Positions 1 to 10,504 of a DNA stretch of 64,000 nucleotides are shown in pieces (the stretch's first letter is position 1; each line of letters opens with the position of its first letter). The DNA comes from Cytidiella melzeri (taxonomy: Eukaryota > Basidiomycota > Agaricomycetes > Polyporales > Irpicaceae). A program made the position numbers and the translations under genes. The stretch spans positions 103,761 through 167,760 of the forward strand of contig JABYQR010000059.1 in NCBI GenBank assembly GCA_022592445.1. The letters are read 5' to 3'. The notes under the pieces were generated by a model. It had not been told where the DNA came from, made no database searches, and worked only from the letters and a program-made list of their open reading frames with translations.

Positions 1-236
1 ACATAGCCTTTAGCCTGCGCAGCCTGGTACTCGGCCTCACCGGCGGCGTGCTCCTCACGACCGGACTGGGTCCACGACTGGGAGCCGGTCGTGTTACCGA
101 TGGTCTCGACGATCGTACCCTTCACCGAGTGGTATTGACCGGTGGTCTTGCTATACAACTCGGTTAGCATGCGAACAAGTTTGCAAAAGAGAGGTCAGAC
201 GTACTTAGGCTCAGTGTTGTTGGTGGTGGAAGACAT
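1..236 (-). CDS. CsbD-like / Hmp1-like small stress protein, 5' part
   Basis: Partial gene running off the left edge. The ATG is at 236-234. Exon 1 (236-205) joins exon 2 (150-1) across a 54-bp intron (204-151) with a GTACGT donor and TATAG acceptor. The spliced start reads [20 protein letters not shown] and continues with [27 protein letters not shown] and AQAKGYV. This layout is that of fungal CsbD-like proteins annotated as mismatched-base-pair and cruciform-DNA recognition proteins (Ustilago Hmp1 type): short, hydrophilic, often abundant, probably nuclear or cytosolic. The family function is only loosely known; a stress or DNA-binding role is family knowledge, not visible here. The frame stays open to the edge and shows no damage. 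Confidence 0.85.
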
Positions 237-591
237 GATAACGATAATGTGGTTGTGGTTGAGGTATGGGGATGTTTGTGAGCAAATCAACGAGAGTTGA
301 GAGCCTTAATGTAGGCAAAAAAACTCGAGTTTCATAAGCAAATTGCATGACGTCTTCGCAATGGGGTGACGTCAGGAATAGGCCAGTGCGTGGCGTTGTG
401 GCGTCGCACCGCTGCCATCAAGTACGCGCACAGGCACAACTCAATTTCGCCGACTGTCTTCGAGCAGAGACGTCATTCACGCTCTGCTGGCGTGTACCCA
501 AGCGCGTATTGTCACACGCATGTGGAACGTGACGGGCGCGTACCGTTAACACAGGAGATCATGCATATCCAGTCGAGCTTACAATACTTAT
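237..591. other. intergenic: CsbD-like upstream region
   Basis: Upstream region of the CsbD-like gene up to the target duplication of the first mobile element. It is CpG-normal. Short open frames occur but none resembles a protein, and no clear TATA box or terminator was seen. Confidence 0.5.
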
Positions 592-600
592 ATACTGCGG

Positions 601-1523
601 TAGTCTCGTATCCAGACGTTCTGCCTGTGAGAGAGAGAGGGAGAGGGAGAACGGTCGCGGAGCTCTGTAGACAGTTGCTAGCGCTCCTGCTGTAAAAGGA
701 GAAAAAAATGATGCCAGAAAAACTCTACAAATCGAGAAAATGATGGCGCGAAATGTCACAACGCGGACAGGCAGAAAGTCTGGTCTTTTTCGTCAGAGTG
801 GGGGTAGATCATACCCCACGTGGCACGAATTCTCGCCGATGTATGGGCGTCTGAAAATAGATTAGATGTACTCGCTACTTTGCGGTAACACGACCGTGAC
901 TAACGACCGAAACCTTTGAATGAAATGCCCTGTCCCTCTGTGAAACCCGCAATAGATAAGCCACAACGATTCCTTGTGAGTAACGTAAGTAAGTCATGGG
1001 TGAGCTCTTTCACCTTTGCGTGCAAAGAGGATCCAAATTCGCCTGACTAACTACACGCACCTGCCCTCGTAAACGTGTGAGTCCCCGCCCTGACAAACAC
1101 AATCTCGAGCCGGATGACAACAAAGTGGATCCAGCCGGAGCGTTTTTCAAGCGCAATGCAAACCTCACTCCCGCGCAAAACAAGTAAGCAAATTGTATTG
1201 GCTAGGATTTCGCCCAATGGTATCTATGCACTCTGGACGCAGGTCTTGTAGAATGATACCTCGGCTGTCCGACGCAAACTCGAACGAGTTGATCTAGACG
1301 CCCATCACTTGAAAAGCTCATGTTTTGAGAACTCGTGCCACGTGGGGTATGATCTACCCCCACTCTGACAAAAAAGACCAGATGTTCTGTTCACCTCGAT
1401 TGTAACATTCCGCGCCATCATTTTCCCAATTTGTAGACTTATTCTCGCAGCTCTTTTTGCCCCTTTCTTGGCAGGAGCCCTGGCAACTGCCTGTCTCCCT
1501 CAGAACGTCTGGACCCGAGACTA
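601..1523. mobile_element. non-autonomous long-TIR element (923 bp), same family as the RecQ/DUF6589 element
   Basis: The two ends are long inverted repeats: 601-834 and 1327-1523, about 200-230 bp with indels. The outer termini read TAGTCTCGTATCCAGACG and CGTCTGGACCCGAGACTA. Flanking 9-bp direct repeats ATACTGCGG (592-600 and 1524-1532) are a perfect target duplication. The interior (835-1326) has no convincing ORF. The outer 18 bp and the inner block (GTCTGGT, then TGGGGGTAGATCAT) match the ends of the large element at 1541-22016, so this looks like a MITE-like derivative moved by that element's machinery. Confidence 0.85.
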
Positions 1524-1531
1524 ATACTGCG

Positions 1532-1540
1532 GCTGTTCTG
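1532..1540. repeat. left 9-bp target-site duplication of the RecQ/DUF6589 element
   Basis: GCTGTTCTG at 1532-1540 recurs at 22017-22025, immediately outside the other terminus. Its first base is also the last base of the right duplication of the small element, so the original target read ATACTGCGG then CTGTTCTG. Confidence 0.85.
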
Positions 1541-1589
1541 TAGTCTCGTACCCAGACGTTTTGGGAATCCCAATTAGGACAGGGGATGG
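1541..1589. repeat. left TIR, outer fragment
   Basis: Begins TAGTCTCGTACCCAGACG. It is cut at 1585-1589 by the Copia target duplication (GATGG here, CCATC on the minus strand). The inner half of this TIR now lies inverted at about 12300-12382. Confidence 0.8.
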
Positions 1590-1700
1590 TGTTGTGATGC
1601 GAGAGGCGTTCGAGTGCACGAGAGATAGCAAGAGTGAATGAATATTTAGACAACCAATTGCAGGGTTTTTATAAGTATATAGAAAAGAGGATAAGATGAA
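1590..1700 (-). repeat. Copia 3' LTR, distal fragment
   Basis: On the minus strand this is the last 111 bp of the 290-bp Copia LTR, ending ATCACAACA and followed by the 5-bp target duplication CCATC. It differs from the matching part of the 5' LTR at about two positions. It is separated from the rest of the 3' LTR (7858-8043) by the Plavaka insertion, whose 7-bp duplication AGATGAA lies at 1694-1700. Confidence 0.88.
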
Positions 1701-1822
1701 CATCAGGAAAAAGGGGTTTTCTACCTAATAACCCTAAATCTAGGTAGTGCGCAGGTGTCCTCGTAGATACCAGTAGAATCCCGTAGATATCAGTAGAGCC
1801 CGTAGATGCAGACCGAAAATAT

Positions 1823-4800
1823 TTACACTGTTATTGACCGAGATCTTCGCCAATTATCTACTAGCTGTCGAAATAACACGAAGTCTGAATGTCGTAGGTA
1901 CGCATTCACGTAAAATCGGTCACAACGTTGTAGTACATTCTCCGAAGTCCAGTCAGTTCGCGCGACATGTACTCGTCCCCAAGCAGGAATCAGATGGCAA
2001 GTGCGTACAATAGAAGTGATAGGAATGATGGATGCTCGACGACGATGAAGCCTCTGTGACGGCGCAACAGAAAACATACCGGTGAGATCGTCGTATCGGT
2101 GGAACGGTGTGTACCACTCGATATATGCCAGCGGATGCTTGCTAACGTGCTCCATGTTGCTCGAAAGTCGAAAAAGAAGCCTAACTTGTCCGACCGTCAT
2201 CCCTAGTATTACAAGTTAGCGTACAGACTCCGAGTTGCGCAACACCATGAAAACTGATACTCACCGTCCAGAGGGTGGCTAGATATTCCGTCTTCTCTCT
2301 CTGAGTCTTGGGTGCTGTCGACCACTCCCTCACGCGCAAGAACGGTCGAAAATTGGGATGGAGTCGCCGGTCGAAGACCTCCCGCGGACTTTGCAGGTAT
2401 TGCGCGAATCGAGTCCATAGCAAGTGTTTTTGACACCTGGCTCATACGCGGGAGCCGCTTCTTGAACTGTTTGTAGACTGAAAATGTTGTGTACATGTTG
2501 ACCACACGGAGGAAGGAGTGCGCGTTCGAGGCAGCCTGTATTGGTAGGCTGGGCCGGCTGGCTGATGAGGACGCTACTGTCTTCGTGACGAAGTCCTCCA
2601 AACAACGAATAAAGTCCAGTGCACCAAACTCTTCAGTGATTGTCTTGACTGACGTGCTTGGGAACGCCGGACGTTTTGAGATAGTGTACTCCTCTGAGTC
2701 GACGTCTGCCCGCGCGTGGCTCTCCGGTGCTGTCTCTTGCTCAACCTCCTCGCCATCCTTCTCTGCGTCCTCTGCCTCTTCAGTGTTGTTGTCTCCCGAG
2801 CGTGAAGGCAGCTGTGAGTTGTGGCCGGCCTTGAGCCACTGAAGGTACTGGTCGAACCTTCGAACCGCATCCTGGCGCTCCATCCAGGTCGTCATCTGCT
2901 GGATGTACTGCTTGCGGTTGCTAGCGCGATACCCAAGCTTCGCGAAGTCGATGTGAAGCCGCTCAGGTCCTTCGGTGTTATAGCCATCCGCCAATCCAAA
3001 AAGTCGGATTGAGTCGATGTAGTGGCTCATCGAATGAAGCTTCGGGATGTTGAAGTCGTCACAAACTCCCAGACGCACAAAACCGTGCTTGTGCAAATGA
3101 AAGCGGATCCAGGCGTCCTGTAGGCATGAAAGTGAGTCCTCGGTGTGCGCCTCGTAATGAGCGTAATAGACGAAGTCGAGAACGGCTCGCACCGCTTTCA
3201 CGACGTCTGGATCAGCAGCTCCCGCAACAACGCCGAGGAATACCTTTTCCATCTGCTTGTATTCGTTACCAGTCCACTGGGACACCAGCGAGATGCCCTT
3301 CTTGAAGTGGCGAAGATCCGGATGCAGTGGCATGGTGCGGAACCGCCTGTTGACTTCATCCTCTTTGCCGTCCATGCATGCTGTCGCCCATTTCACGGTA
3401 TGGTCTTTGAAAACTCCCTTGTGCAGTTGATGGAGCAAATCCGGTGTCAGGCAGGTGAAGATGTCGCAGTGAGGGAGGTTCGCCCAGAAAGGATGGATGG
3501 AACGCAAACCAGCCTCCGCAAATCCTGGCCCCTTGTTTCCCTCGAGCGCGCTGCATATCATTGCGAGCATCTTCTCAGGGTCTCGCATCACCGGCAAGTC
3601 GACAGGCACACCCCGTTTGTTGGGCTGCACGAGACATTTTGGGCAGTGATTCTCCTGGCAGCAGGCCACGAGACATTGTTCCGGATGGTCAGCCACGTAT
3701 GCGGCCACGATAGGGTGGGCTCTGCGGACGTACCCATCAGCACAGACAACCTCCACTCCTTTCCTTCCCGCCTCGACAAGTGGCTCCAGGAGCGAGCGCA
3801 TGCAATCGTGGAAGAGTTGATAGGCCAGTACAGCACGCTTGGCCTTCGGGACGGACTCCAGTTTCGCCACAGGTAGGTACCCAAGTAGAACAGTCGCATG
3901 GGATGAAGGGGACCGGCGTAAGCTCTTCGGGATGTTACCTATGGTGAGATAAACAGGCCACGCTGACTTATCGCCGCTGAAGTTTGACAGCTGCGTCTTA
4001 TCAGACGCGAGTATCACAGGAACAAGTGTAGCTCCTTTTGGGAGCAGTTTCTGCGCAGGTGATTATCAGTTTGGTTTTCTGCGTCTCCACTCGTTTACTC
4101 ACCTGTACTCTCTCCCACCACGCACCACTCCACATCTCGCCGAGGACAGGTCTCTCTCCCCTATCGTCCTCGTATCGCTGTTCTGGTGCGTAGCGTAGGT
4201 TGTCTTTGAATGTCGGATTTGACAATAGCTCACGGATACACTCTACAGGATTTCGCTTCCAAAGTTCAAACACCTCGACACCGCTCTCTCCTTCGCTTCT
4301 CTCCTCACACTGCAGTTCAAAAAGCTCGCACTGCCATCCAGGCCCACGAGGAAGACTGTCAATCTTCTTAAAAAATGCCCGCTTATCTTTGAACGACAGC
4401 GGCAAGCGGTTTTGGATCTGTAAAGGCCGGTAAGAGCAAACACTGATTCTAAATAATGCTCTTACTTACAATATCAAGTTTTAGGTACCTGTCAATTTCG
4501 GATTGACTCAGTCCGCTATGCATCATCCATTGGGCCAAGCCCCACTCCTCCTCACTGGCAAAGGGAACCCACGGTGCGTCCGCTTCAACCCCTTCTTGTA
4601 CTCTCTCCTCGTGCATCACTTCAAACAGAGTTCGTCCTCGACCCGTCGCAGCTCCTGCTTGACCAGACGTATACCAGTGGTCATCAAGAAATGGATTTTT
4701 TGGCATGCCGCCTGCCTTGTGTCCTTCGCTAGCATCCGGTGCAGCCTCAACTCGTGTTCGCTTGGATGGCGGCAAGTCCAAGAGTGGCGATGGCGGTGTA

Positions 4801-5033
4801 TGCGGCTCATGACCATCAGGTGCGTCGTCTGAGCTGTGTATGGCAATATTCTGGGCAGCGGCTGATGGCGACTCGGAGCTTGCTCTGTTTGACACTGCTT
4901 GCACAGCTGTTGTACCAATTCTTGCGGCCGAGTCCCGAGATCTCCGACAGGCATTGTTCAGCTGTATGTGCGCTTTGAGTCCTTGTGCGGTAGGCTTTGT
5001 GGCACCACAATGGAAACACCGATGAGGAGGCAT
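1823..5033 (-). CDS. Plavaka-family transposase (1014 aa, 4 exons)
   Basis: Exons are 5033-4470, 4417-4103, 4050-2265 and 2202-1823; the 3045 spliced bases are in frame throughout. The N-terminus has a C2H2-like finger (CFHCG, then HIQLNNAC). The core has hallmarks of the Plavaka transposase, a CACTA-related family expanded in mushrooms: ILASDKTQLSNFSGDKSAWP, PVYLTIGNIPKSLRR, a Cys-rich CCQENHCPKC segment, LTPDLLHQLHKGVFKDH and GYNTEGPERLHIDF. An acidic linker follows, then a C-terminal region with HPLAYIEWYTPF, TCHLIP and WTSENVL. It would act in the nucleus, excising and inserting the element by binding its subterminal motifs. No stop or frameshift was found. It starts divergently from the DUF6532 gene. 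Confidence 0.9.
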
Positions 5034-5253
5034 GGTCAGAGCGACACGGACAACACAAAGCAGGCGGTGAGCGTATTAAATTTTTTTTCCTTGAACTCCG
5101 ACGTGTAGTGATGGTATTCAAATTATGGGGCAGCGATTTGTTGCTTAGTATCCTCCGATTTTGTGCGCTTGTCGGCTCCTTTTCTCTCCGCCACACTCCT
5201 CTCTGCCACGTCTACTTTTTGTTGTCTACAACTCGACTGCCTTCAGGACTCTC
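5034..5253. promoter_or_regulatory. divergent promoter region inside the Plavaka element
   Basis: 220 bp separate the two start codons. It contains a T-run at about 5080-5090 and a pyrimidine-rich stretch before the plus-strand ATG. No consensus TATA box was assigned. Shared use by both genes is inferred from the geometry. Confidence 0.5.
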
Positions 5254-7488
5254 ATGCCTAGAGCCAAGAAGAAAGCTCAAGAGACCCAGGTTTCGGAGGA
5301 TGACATATCCGAAGATGACAGCGCTCAAACGCTGCCTGCGAAGAGTACAACAAGCAGCAAGAAGCCCCGCACCACCGCTCCTTCAAATACTGTGACACGA
5401 CGAGAATGGAAGAAGTCTTCCAAACAGGAGAAGTTAGGTGAGATCCTAACGAGTCTGGTGTCCTGATTTTGACTGATTTTAGCAGAATTCGAAGCCCTTC
5501 AGAAATTGGCTGCAAAGCTCGAGCGGGAAAACAAAGCCTTGAAGCGATCTCAAGCTCAAGGTATGTAATACTTCGCCTGTGATTCAGAAGCTGACAATAT
5601 ACATAGACAGTGGTAAGCGAGCAACTGTGCGGATCCGCACACCTCCAGCAGCCTCGCAGCTTGTCAACGACAATGACTCTGACACAGGAGACGCTAACGT
5701 TGAAAACGACGACGGCGATTTCTCACCTGAGGAAGAAGACACTGGCTTCGACACCTTCCAGTCTCCGGTATGTTACACAGTCACAGTAAGCTGTCGGTGC
5801 TCACCCTCTCTTAGTTTCAGTCGCAAGGAACAATTCAAGTGACTCAGCCACCTCTCAAGAGGCTGACACGTCGCGTCAACGACCCAAAGACACCGGTGAT
5901 TGCTACCAACACGAGGCAGGAGCGTTCTTCCACACCAGGTGCACTTCCCGCGCGAGCTGAGTTTTATGCACGTTCGTCATCACCGCCCCAGCCCTATGAT
6001 TACCGGCACAGTCGTCATTCATCACGAGCTAGTGAGCGAATGTCTAGTATTGGTGACTCTCCTCCTCCAGCCAGTCGTTCTCCGAGCCGCGCATCATCAC
6101 CATTGTTTCTTTTACCTGACTCAACAGCTGTGACCGACTTGCAAGACACAGCCGGCTCGCCACTTCAAGATGCGCACAACACTCAGGTTGCTCTCTACAG
6201 TAAGTGGTTCCATATCTGCACGGCTGGAGCTGTATCTGACCAAGCTTAATGTTCCTAGGAGCTCGTAACGTTGGCGAAGATGTACCTGCACCGGGAGAGG
6301 AGCCCCGGCGTCGTGGGCGGGCACCTTCGTCTATAGAGAGCCAAGTACAGCGTCAACATAAGCGACCACGTATCACTCCGTCAACTGCTACCCCCCTACA
6401 AATGACCTTGACTACAAGTGCAGTGTCAAGCCTGTTCTCTCTACTAGGGCAAAAGAGGGAGACTACTCGGGTGTTACCGCGAAAATCATCGCACGGTCCA
6501 TTGTCCGATATGAATTGAAAGTACTTACGGAGGCTGCATTTCCAGATCACGACACACAGTACACATGGGCACGCGAGGTATTCCGTGCATCCTGTCAAGA
6601 ATACGAGCGTACATACGGCGATAACGAGGAAGTCGCCAGGATCTATACTTTGGTACGTCTGGTGATCTACCTTTGTGTCGGTACTCACCAAGCTTGCAGA
6701 TTGTCAATCGCGCCTCTACTTTCCGAGGTCATGTCAAAGACAAGGTTTGCAACAGAATTGTGGAGACATACGGGTTGGTACGAGACGTAGCTACCGACAA
6801 TATGGCACAGGTGAACGCTGATCGGGTGAAGCGGTTGCTTGAGCCCGTTGGGCGCCGCAGTGATGCCAACCGCTATTGTTACAAGGTGGGTGCCAGTGTC
6901 TTCGCCGGCTTCCTTTCTCAGTTACTCACCATTGTAACCCCCGATTGAAGGAGTTTGACAAAAATCCACCTCGCGGGCTCATGGCAGTGCCCATTATTGT
7001 TCATGCACTGCAGGACGTCATCACTTCGCGATCTGGGGGCTCTACTCATCCTCCGCCGGGTGTAGAGTTCCGCAGCCTCTTCGACCCGGTGCCATTACCA
7101 ACCATCGCGCTGCTACTCACAATGGTATGTACTCACATTGGGAATCCGTGCGCAAGAACTATTGATGCATAGTCCGAGTCACTAGGTCCGCTACGGGTTG
7201 CAGCGCTGGTCGACCGGACGCCTGGCACAAAAGGATAGGACCCACGAATTTCGCGAAACAACATACAAGGGTGTCTTCACAGAACATCTCCGACACCTTG
7301 AAGACTGGCAGGAGCTTAATCGTACGGTCACCACGAAGATTCGCAGCGCTATGTATAAAACGGTGATGTGAGTATCGACTGTGTTCTATGTGCACGCGCG
7401 CATCTCATTGGGCTTCGCAAACAGCTGCCTCGGAGGATTCAGCTTGGTGGACGAGAAGTTGGCGGGACTTTCAGACATGGCGAAGTAG
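5254..7488 (+). CDS. DUF6532 protein carried by the Plavaka element (577 aa, 10 exons)
   Basis: Exons are 5254-5437, 5483-5560, 5607-5767, 5821-6199, 6259-6369, 6448-6652, 6700-6895, 6951-7124, 7186-7367 and 7425-7488; the 1734 spliced bases are in frame. The N-terminal half is basic, then low-complexity and Ser/Pro/Arg-rich, with a short coiled coil (EFEALQKLAAKLERENKALK). The C-terminal half matches the fungal DUF6532 pattern: AFPDHDTQYTWAREVF, NRASTFRGHVKDKV, FDPVPLPTIALLLTM, YKGVFTEHLRHLEDW. The domain has no established function. Its place between the transposon ends, divergent from the transposase, suggests an accessory factor (regulator, end-binding protein or targeting factor); this is inference. 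Exon 5-6 splicing (intron 6370-6447) is the least certain. Confidence 0.82.
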
Positions 7489-7857
7489 AATGCATTGCAG
7501 GACCTCGAGGGGTGAACAGCTGAAAACGCAGGCAGTGATTAGATACAGCAGTCGCGGAAATACCCAATTCATACTTAGTTCACATATGCTTACTTGAAAG
7601 ATTCTGATATGTTATCACGCATGCATTGCTCCTCTCTTATTGTGCTACAGGGTGCTACAGACTGCTACAGAAGTCCGACTACGTAGAAAAGAAGACCATC
7701 TCAATAAACTACGGAAGCTTACACGTTCAAGGGCTTGCTACGGAGTGCTACCGAGCCAACAGCCGCGAATAACTTTGCTACCTGAGGGGCACTTGTTTAC
7801 CTGCCCTACCTAAACTACCAGAGCTCGGTAGATCTCGGTAGCAGCCGTCATGTTTCC
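7489..7857. repeat. Plavaka right subterminal region
   Basis: Non-coding. It holds repeated GCTAC/GTAG-type motifs, such as GGTGCTACAGACTGCTACAG near 7650 and GGTAGATCTCGGTAGCAG near 7828. The matching left region is about 1701-1822. This fits transposase-binding subterminal repeats. Confidence 0.6.
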
Positions 7858-8043
7858 AGATGAAATAAGCAAGTAAGAAATGTACGGATGCGCGGAATGA
7901 AGTGGAGAGGGATAATACAAATATAGAGATACCGATGAGGAACTAAAATGGAATAGATAAATGTATACTCGGAAGTATAGGAATCAGTCGGGTTGTCGGG
8001 ACTTCCATATATGTGTAGTGATGGCACGTCATACATTACAACA
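7858..8043 (-). repeat. Copia 3' LTR, proximal fragment
   Basis: On the minus strand it begins TGTTGTAATGTATGACG at 8043 and runs 186 bp to the Plavaka insertion. With 1590-1693 it totals 290 bp, the same as the 5' LTR, at roughly 97-98% identity by eye. A purine-rich polypurine tract (GAGGGGGAG) lies immediately upstream on the minus strand at about 8044-8052. Confidence 0.88.
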
Positions 8044-8888
8044 CTCCCCCTCAACGAGTGGCGATATTGATGAGCGCGAGTTGCTCAGAATGTTTGATGC
8101 GTGAAAGCGCCTTGGTGAGAATATCGGCGCAATTATCATTTGAACTGCAGTGGGGGACAAGAATAGTTCCGTCGAGAATTCACTCGCAAACAAAGTGATG
8201 GCAAATATCGATATGCTTCGATTGGGAATGGAATTGATGGTCCTGAGTGAATGAGATAGCGGCGAGGTTGTCGGTGGCGAGAGTGGTAGGTCCAGTAGGC
8301 GCAAAGCCGAGTTCTAAGAGAATTTCCCTGAGCCAAATAGCCTCCTTCGCTGCGTGTGCAAGTGCTACGTATTCCACCTCCATAGTCGAGAGAGCAACTG
8401 TGCTCTGCTTCTTTGAACTCCAGCTAACCATGCCTCCTCCGAGGAGGAAAGCATATCCAGATACCGATTGTCGGTCGATGCGGTTCTGGCCCCAGTCGGC
8501 GTCGCTGAATCCTGAAATGGTTAGATCAGGAGTTGCTCCGTATGAGATTACTAGTTCTCGGGTCCCTTTGAGGTAACGAAGCACGTGTTTCGCCGCAGTC
8601 CAATGAGCAGCGGTATGTGCCAAATTGAATTGGCTAAGGGCTTGGACGGCGAAAGCGATATCAGGCCGAGTGCCGACAGCGGCGTACATGAGAGAGCCAA
8701 TTACGGCTTGGTAAGGAATGTCATCAACAAGTTCTTCATCTGTAGTGGCTGGATTAAGCGTGACATTTGCGTCAAGAGGTGTGGACACGGAATTGCAGGA
8801 TTCCATGCCAAATCACGCAAGAATAATATTGATGTATCTGGTTTGGGAAATGGTAATCATGCCTTTGTCTCGCAGGCGAGCAATCTGT
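8044..8888 (-). pseudogene. Copia pol, C-terminal part (end of RT and RNase H)
   Basis: On the minus strand, from the inversion junction: QIARLRDKGMITISQTRYI, an RT-connection segment (YLKGTRELVISYGA), then a Ty1/Copia RNase H with FSDADWGQNRIDRQSVSGYA, WSSKKQSTVALSTMEVEY and DNLAAI, and a tail ending at a TGA next to the polypurine tract. Stops replace Arg codons (ILA-stop-FGM and VCE-stop-ILD), which fits CGA to TGA. DICHH and FVCE look like Arg-to-Cys at the same kind of site. This fragment continues the pol cut off at 16002-16019; a 7.1-kb inversion moved the first part away. Confidence 0.88.
8872..8888 (-). repeat. inversion breakpoint repeat, copy 1 (17 bp)
   Basis: On the minus strand ACAGATTGCTCGCCTGC; the same 17 bp is on the plus strand at 16003-16019. 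To one side lies Copia sequence, to the other RecQ sequence. Confidence 0.9.
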
Positions 8889-9840
8889 GGCAGACAATCG
8901 GAGTGATGTTCGGACGATCGTTGCCACAATTTATCTTGTACATATGGTTGCAATTGTATTCGAGTTTGTCCAGGGTTCAGGTGTTAAGGTGGCGGAAGCA
9001 ATGAGAATGGGCCTGGAGATTGTCATGAACGGTCTCATCGTGCCAAGCTTGTCGAAGTGCTTGCAAAAGTTCGCACCCCAGTGCACAATACAGTGCGCCT
9101 CATCAATGACCGTGCAGCGAATGCGCTGCATCCACGCAGGGTTGCGAATAAGCTTGGAGAACCGCTCGTGCTCGAAGATCATTTCTGGGGAGGTTATAAT
9201 GATGTGGATTTTGTGCTTTTGAGGTCCTGGACATAAGAAAAACATCAATCAAGGAATCAGAATAAGCATGCGTACATACCTTATGAAGCTGATCGCTGTA
9301 TGTTTCTCCGTTAACAGCTGCCAAAGGTATACCCATCTTATTGAAGCGCGCAGCCTGCATATATGCATGTAAATAGCAGTTACCTGAGGTTTATGACGGT
9401 CCGCTGCTAACCTGGTCCTGTTCAAGCTCGTTCAAAGTTGAGACAATAATTATCTTCGAGTAGCCAGCCTTGTCCACAAGGAGGGGGAGAACGAATGGTA
9501 AGGTCTTGCCTGCGCCGGTGCCAGCCATCAAGACTGAGTCGAGCCCAAGGAGGATAGCTTCGGAGATGTCCAGCTGCCAGCTGTACGGAGTGTTGCCTGT
9601 GCGCCTGAGACACTCCTCTGTCATCCTCTGACGAGTAGCCGCAGAATCAAATTTTCGATTGGCTTCTGCATCCTTTCTTGTCTCCTCCAGCAATTTTTGG
9701 AATCGGGTCTGTTCAGCAATAGATAAGTCTTCCGTAGTCCGCTGTGCCCTCGGTCGTGCCAAGTCATCCGCTGATACGCCCGGAAATCGGCTAGGCGCGG
9801 AGACCCGGCAGCAGCCCGCCATTTGCGCGACCCGCGTCAT
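8889..9840 (-). pseudogene. RecQ-type helicase, N-terminal half (inverted)
   Basis: The minus-strand frame runs from an ATG near 9840 (a more upstream start is possible). Walker A is MAGTGAGKTLPF; next come IIIVSTLNELEQDQ, an intron (9411-9355), then ARFNKMGIPLAAVNGETYSD, an intron (9279-9227), then IIITSPEMIFEHERF, the DEAH box (VIDEAHCIVHWG) and the SATLTPE motif. After TPE a one-base loss shifts the frame; the shifted frame continues LDKLEYNCNHMYKINCGNDR to the breakpoint. A second one-base loss is likely just after intron 2. The ATPase core belongs to the RecQ-like helicases expanded in mushrooms. Helicase domain 2 lies at 16020-18961 on the other strand. Inactivated by inversion and frameshifts. 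Confidence 0.85.
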
Positions 9841-10345
9841 CCTGAGCGGCAAGTCCCTCCACTTTCCCAGTGTCACGGGCACGAGGAGTTCACCGAGGGC
9901 ACGAGGAGTTCGCCGAGGATCCGAGGACTTGACAAGGAGCAACGCGCCGGAAACATCCGGGGCCAAGGAATTGCACCGAACTCTGACTCACAGACACGCC
10001 CCTTTTGCATCGGAGCATGGGCCGGCCAGCCACCAAGAGTTTCGGACGCGGGTCGGACCAACGGTAGAAGAAACTTGACGCGCAAACCCCGTTTCAGGAA
10101 GACTCCTATCACGCCACGCTGTGCAACTCCTGGACGGCGCCTCATCACCTGCTCGCGACGGTTGGCGCCTCTGCAGCGCAAGGGCGCGTGCCGCTACTCC
10201 GCGTCGACCAACGCTGTGTCCCGCCGGGCATCGACTCGCTGGGCATTTTACCTCCGCAGACGGAAGTATTCTGCCACCCCGTTTCCTCGCTCTCGCGTTT
10301 GGGTTTAGGACATAGAAGGAAAGGTTTAGGAGAGGGCCTGTAGGG

Positions 10346-10355
10346 TATATAAAAA
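10346..10355 (+). promoter_or_regulatory. TATA box candidate
   Basis: TATATAAAAA preceded by GTAGGG and followed after about 30 bp by GACAATCAATCAATCC, a plausible initiator zone. It sits 150 bp upstream of the ORF at 10505. Confidence 0.45.
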
Positions 10356-10504
10356 GGTGTTGCTTGTACTGCGTAGACAATCAATCAATCCCCACCCCAG
10401 TTTCCAGAGTTCACTTTATGCTTTGCGTTCGCGTCGAGGGAGTCTCTTCGCGCCCATAGCCGTAGCTTCTTCTGCGTTGTCCCACTGCGACTTCCTTCCC
10501 GTTT

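Larger units (their letters stand above)
1701..7857. mobile_element. Plavaka (CACTA-like) DNA transposon with two intact divergent genes
   Basis: A 6157-bp insertion inside the Copia 3' LTR. AGATGAA occurs once in the uninterrupted 5' LTR (as TTCATCT, 12562-12568) but twice here (1694-1700 and 7858-7864), giving the insertion ends. It carries a Plavaka transposase on the minus strand and a DUF6532 gene on the plus strand, starting 220 bp apart. Both ends are rich in short GTAG/CTAC motifs (left about 1720-1815, right about 7640-7845), resembling CACTA subterminal repeats. A long perfect TIR is not visible. Intact coding suggests a fairly recent insertion. Confidence 0.82.

Noticed and set aside
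3145..3876. 243-codon plus-strand open frame
   Set aside because: Lies opposite the Plavaka transposase exon; a shadow of its codons with no family features.
1701..7857. KDZ or Mutator classification of the 6.2-kb insertion
   Set aside because: The transposase motifs fit Plavaka, and flanks are 7 bp rather than 8 or 9.
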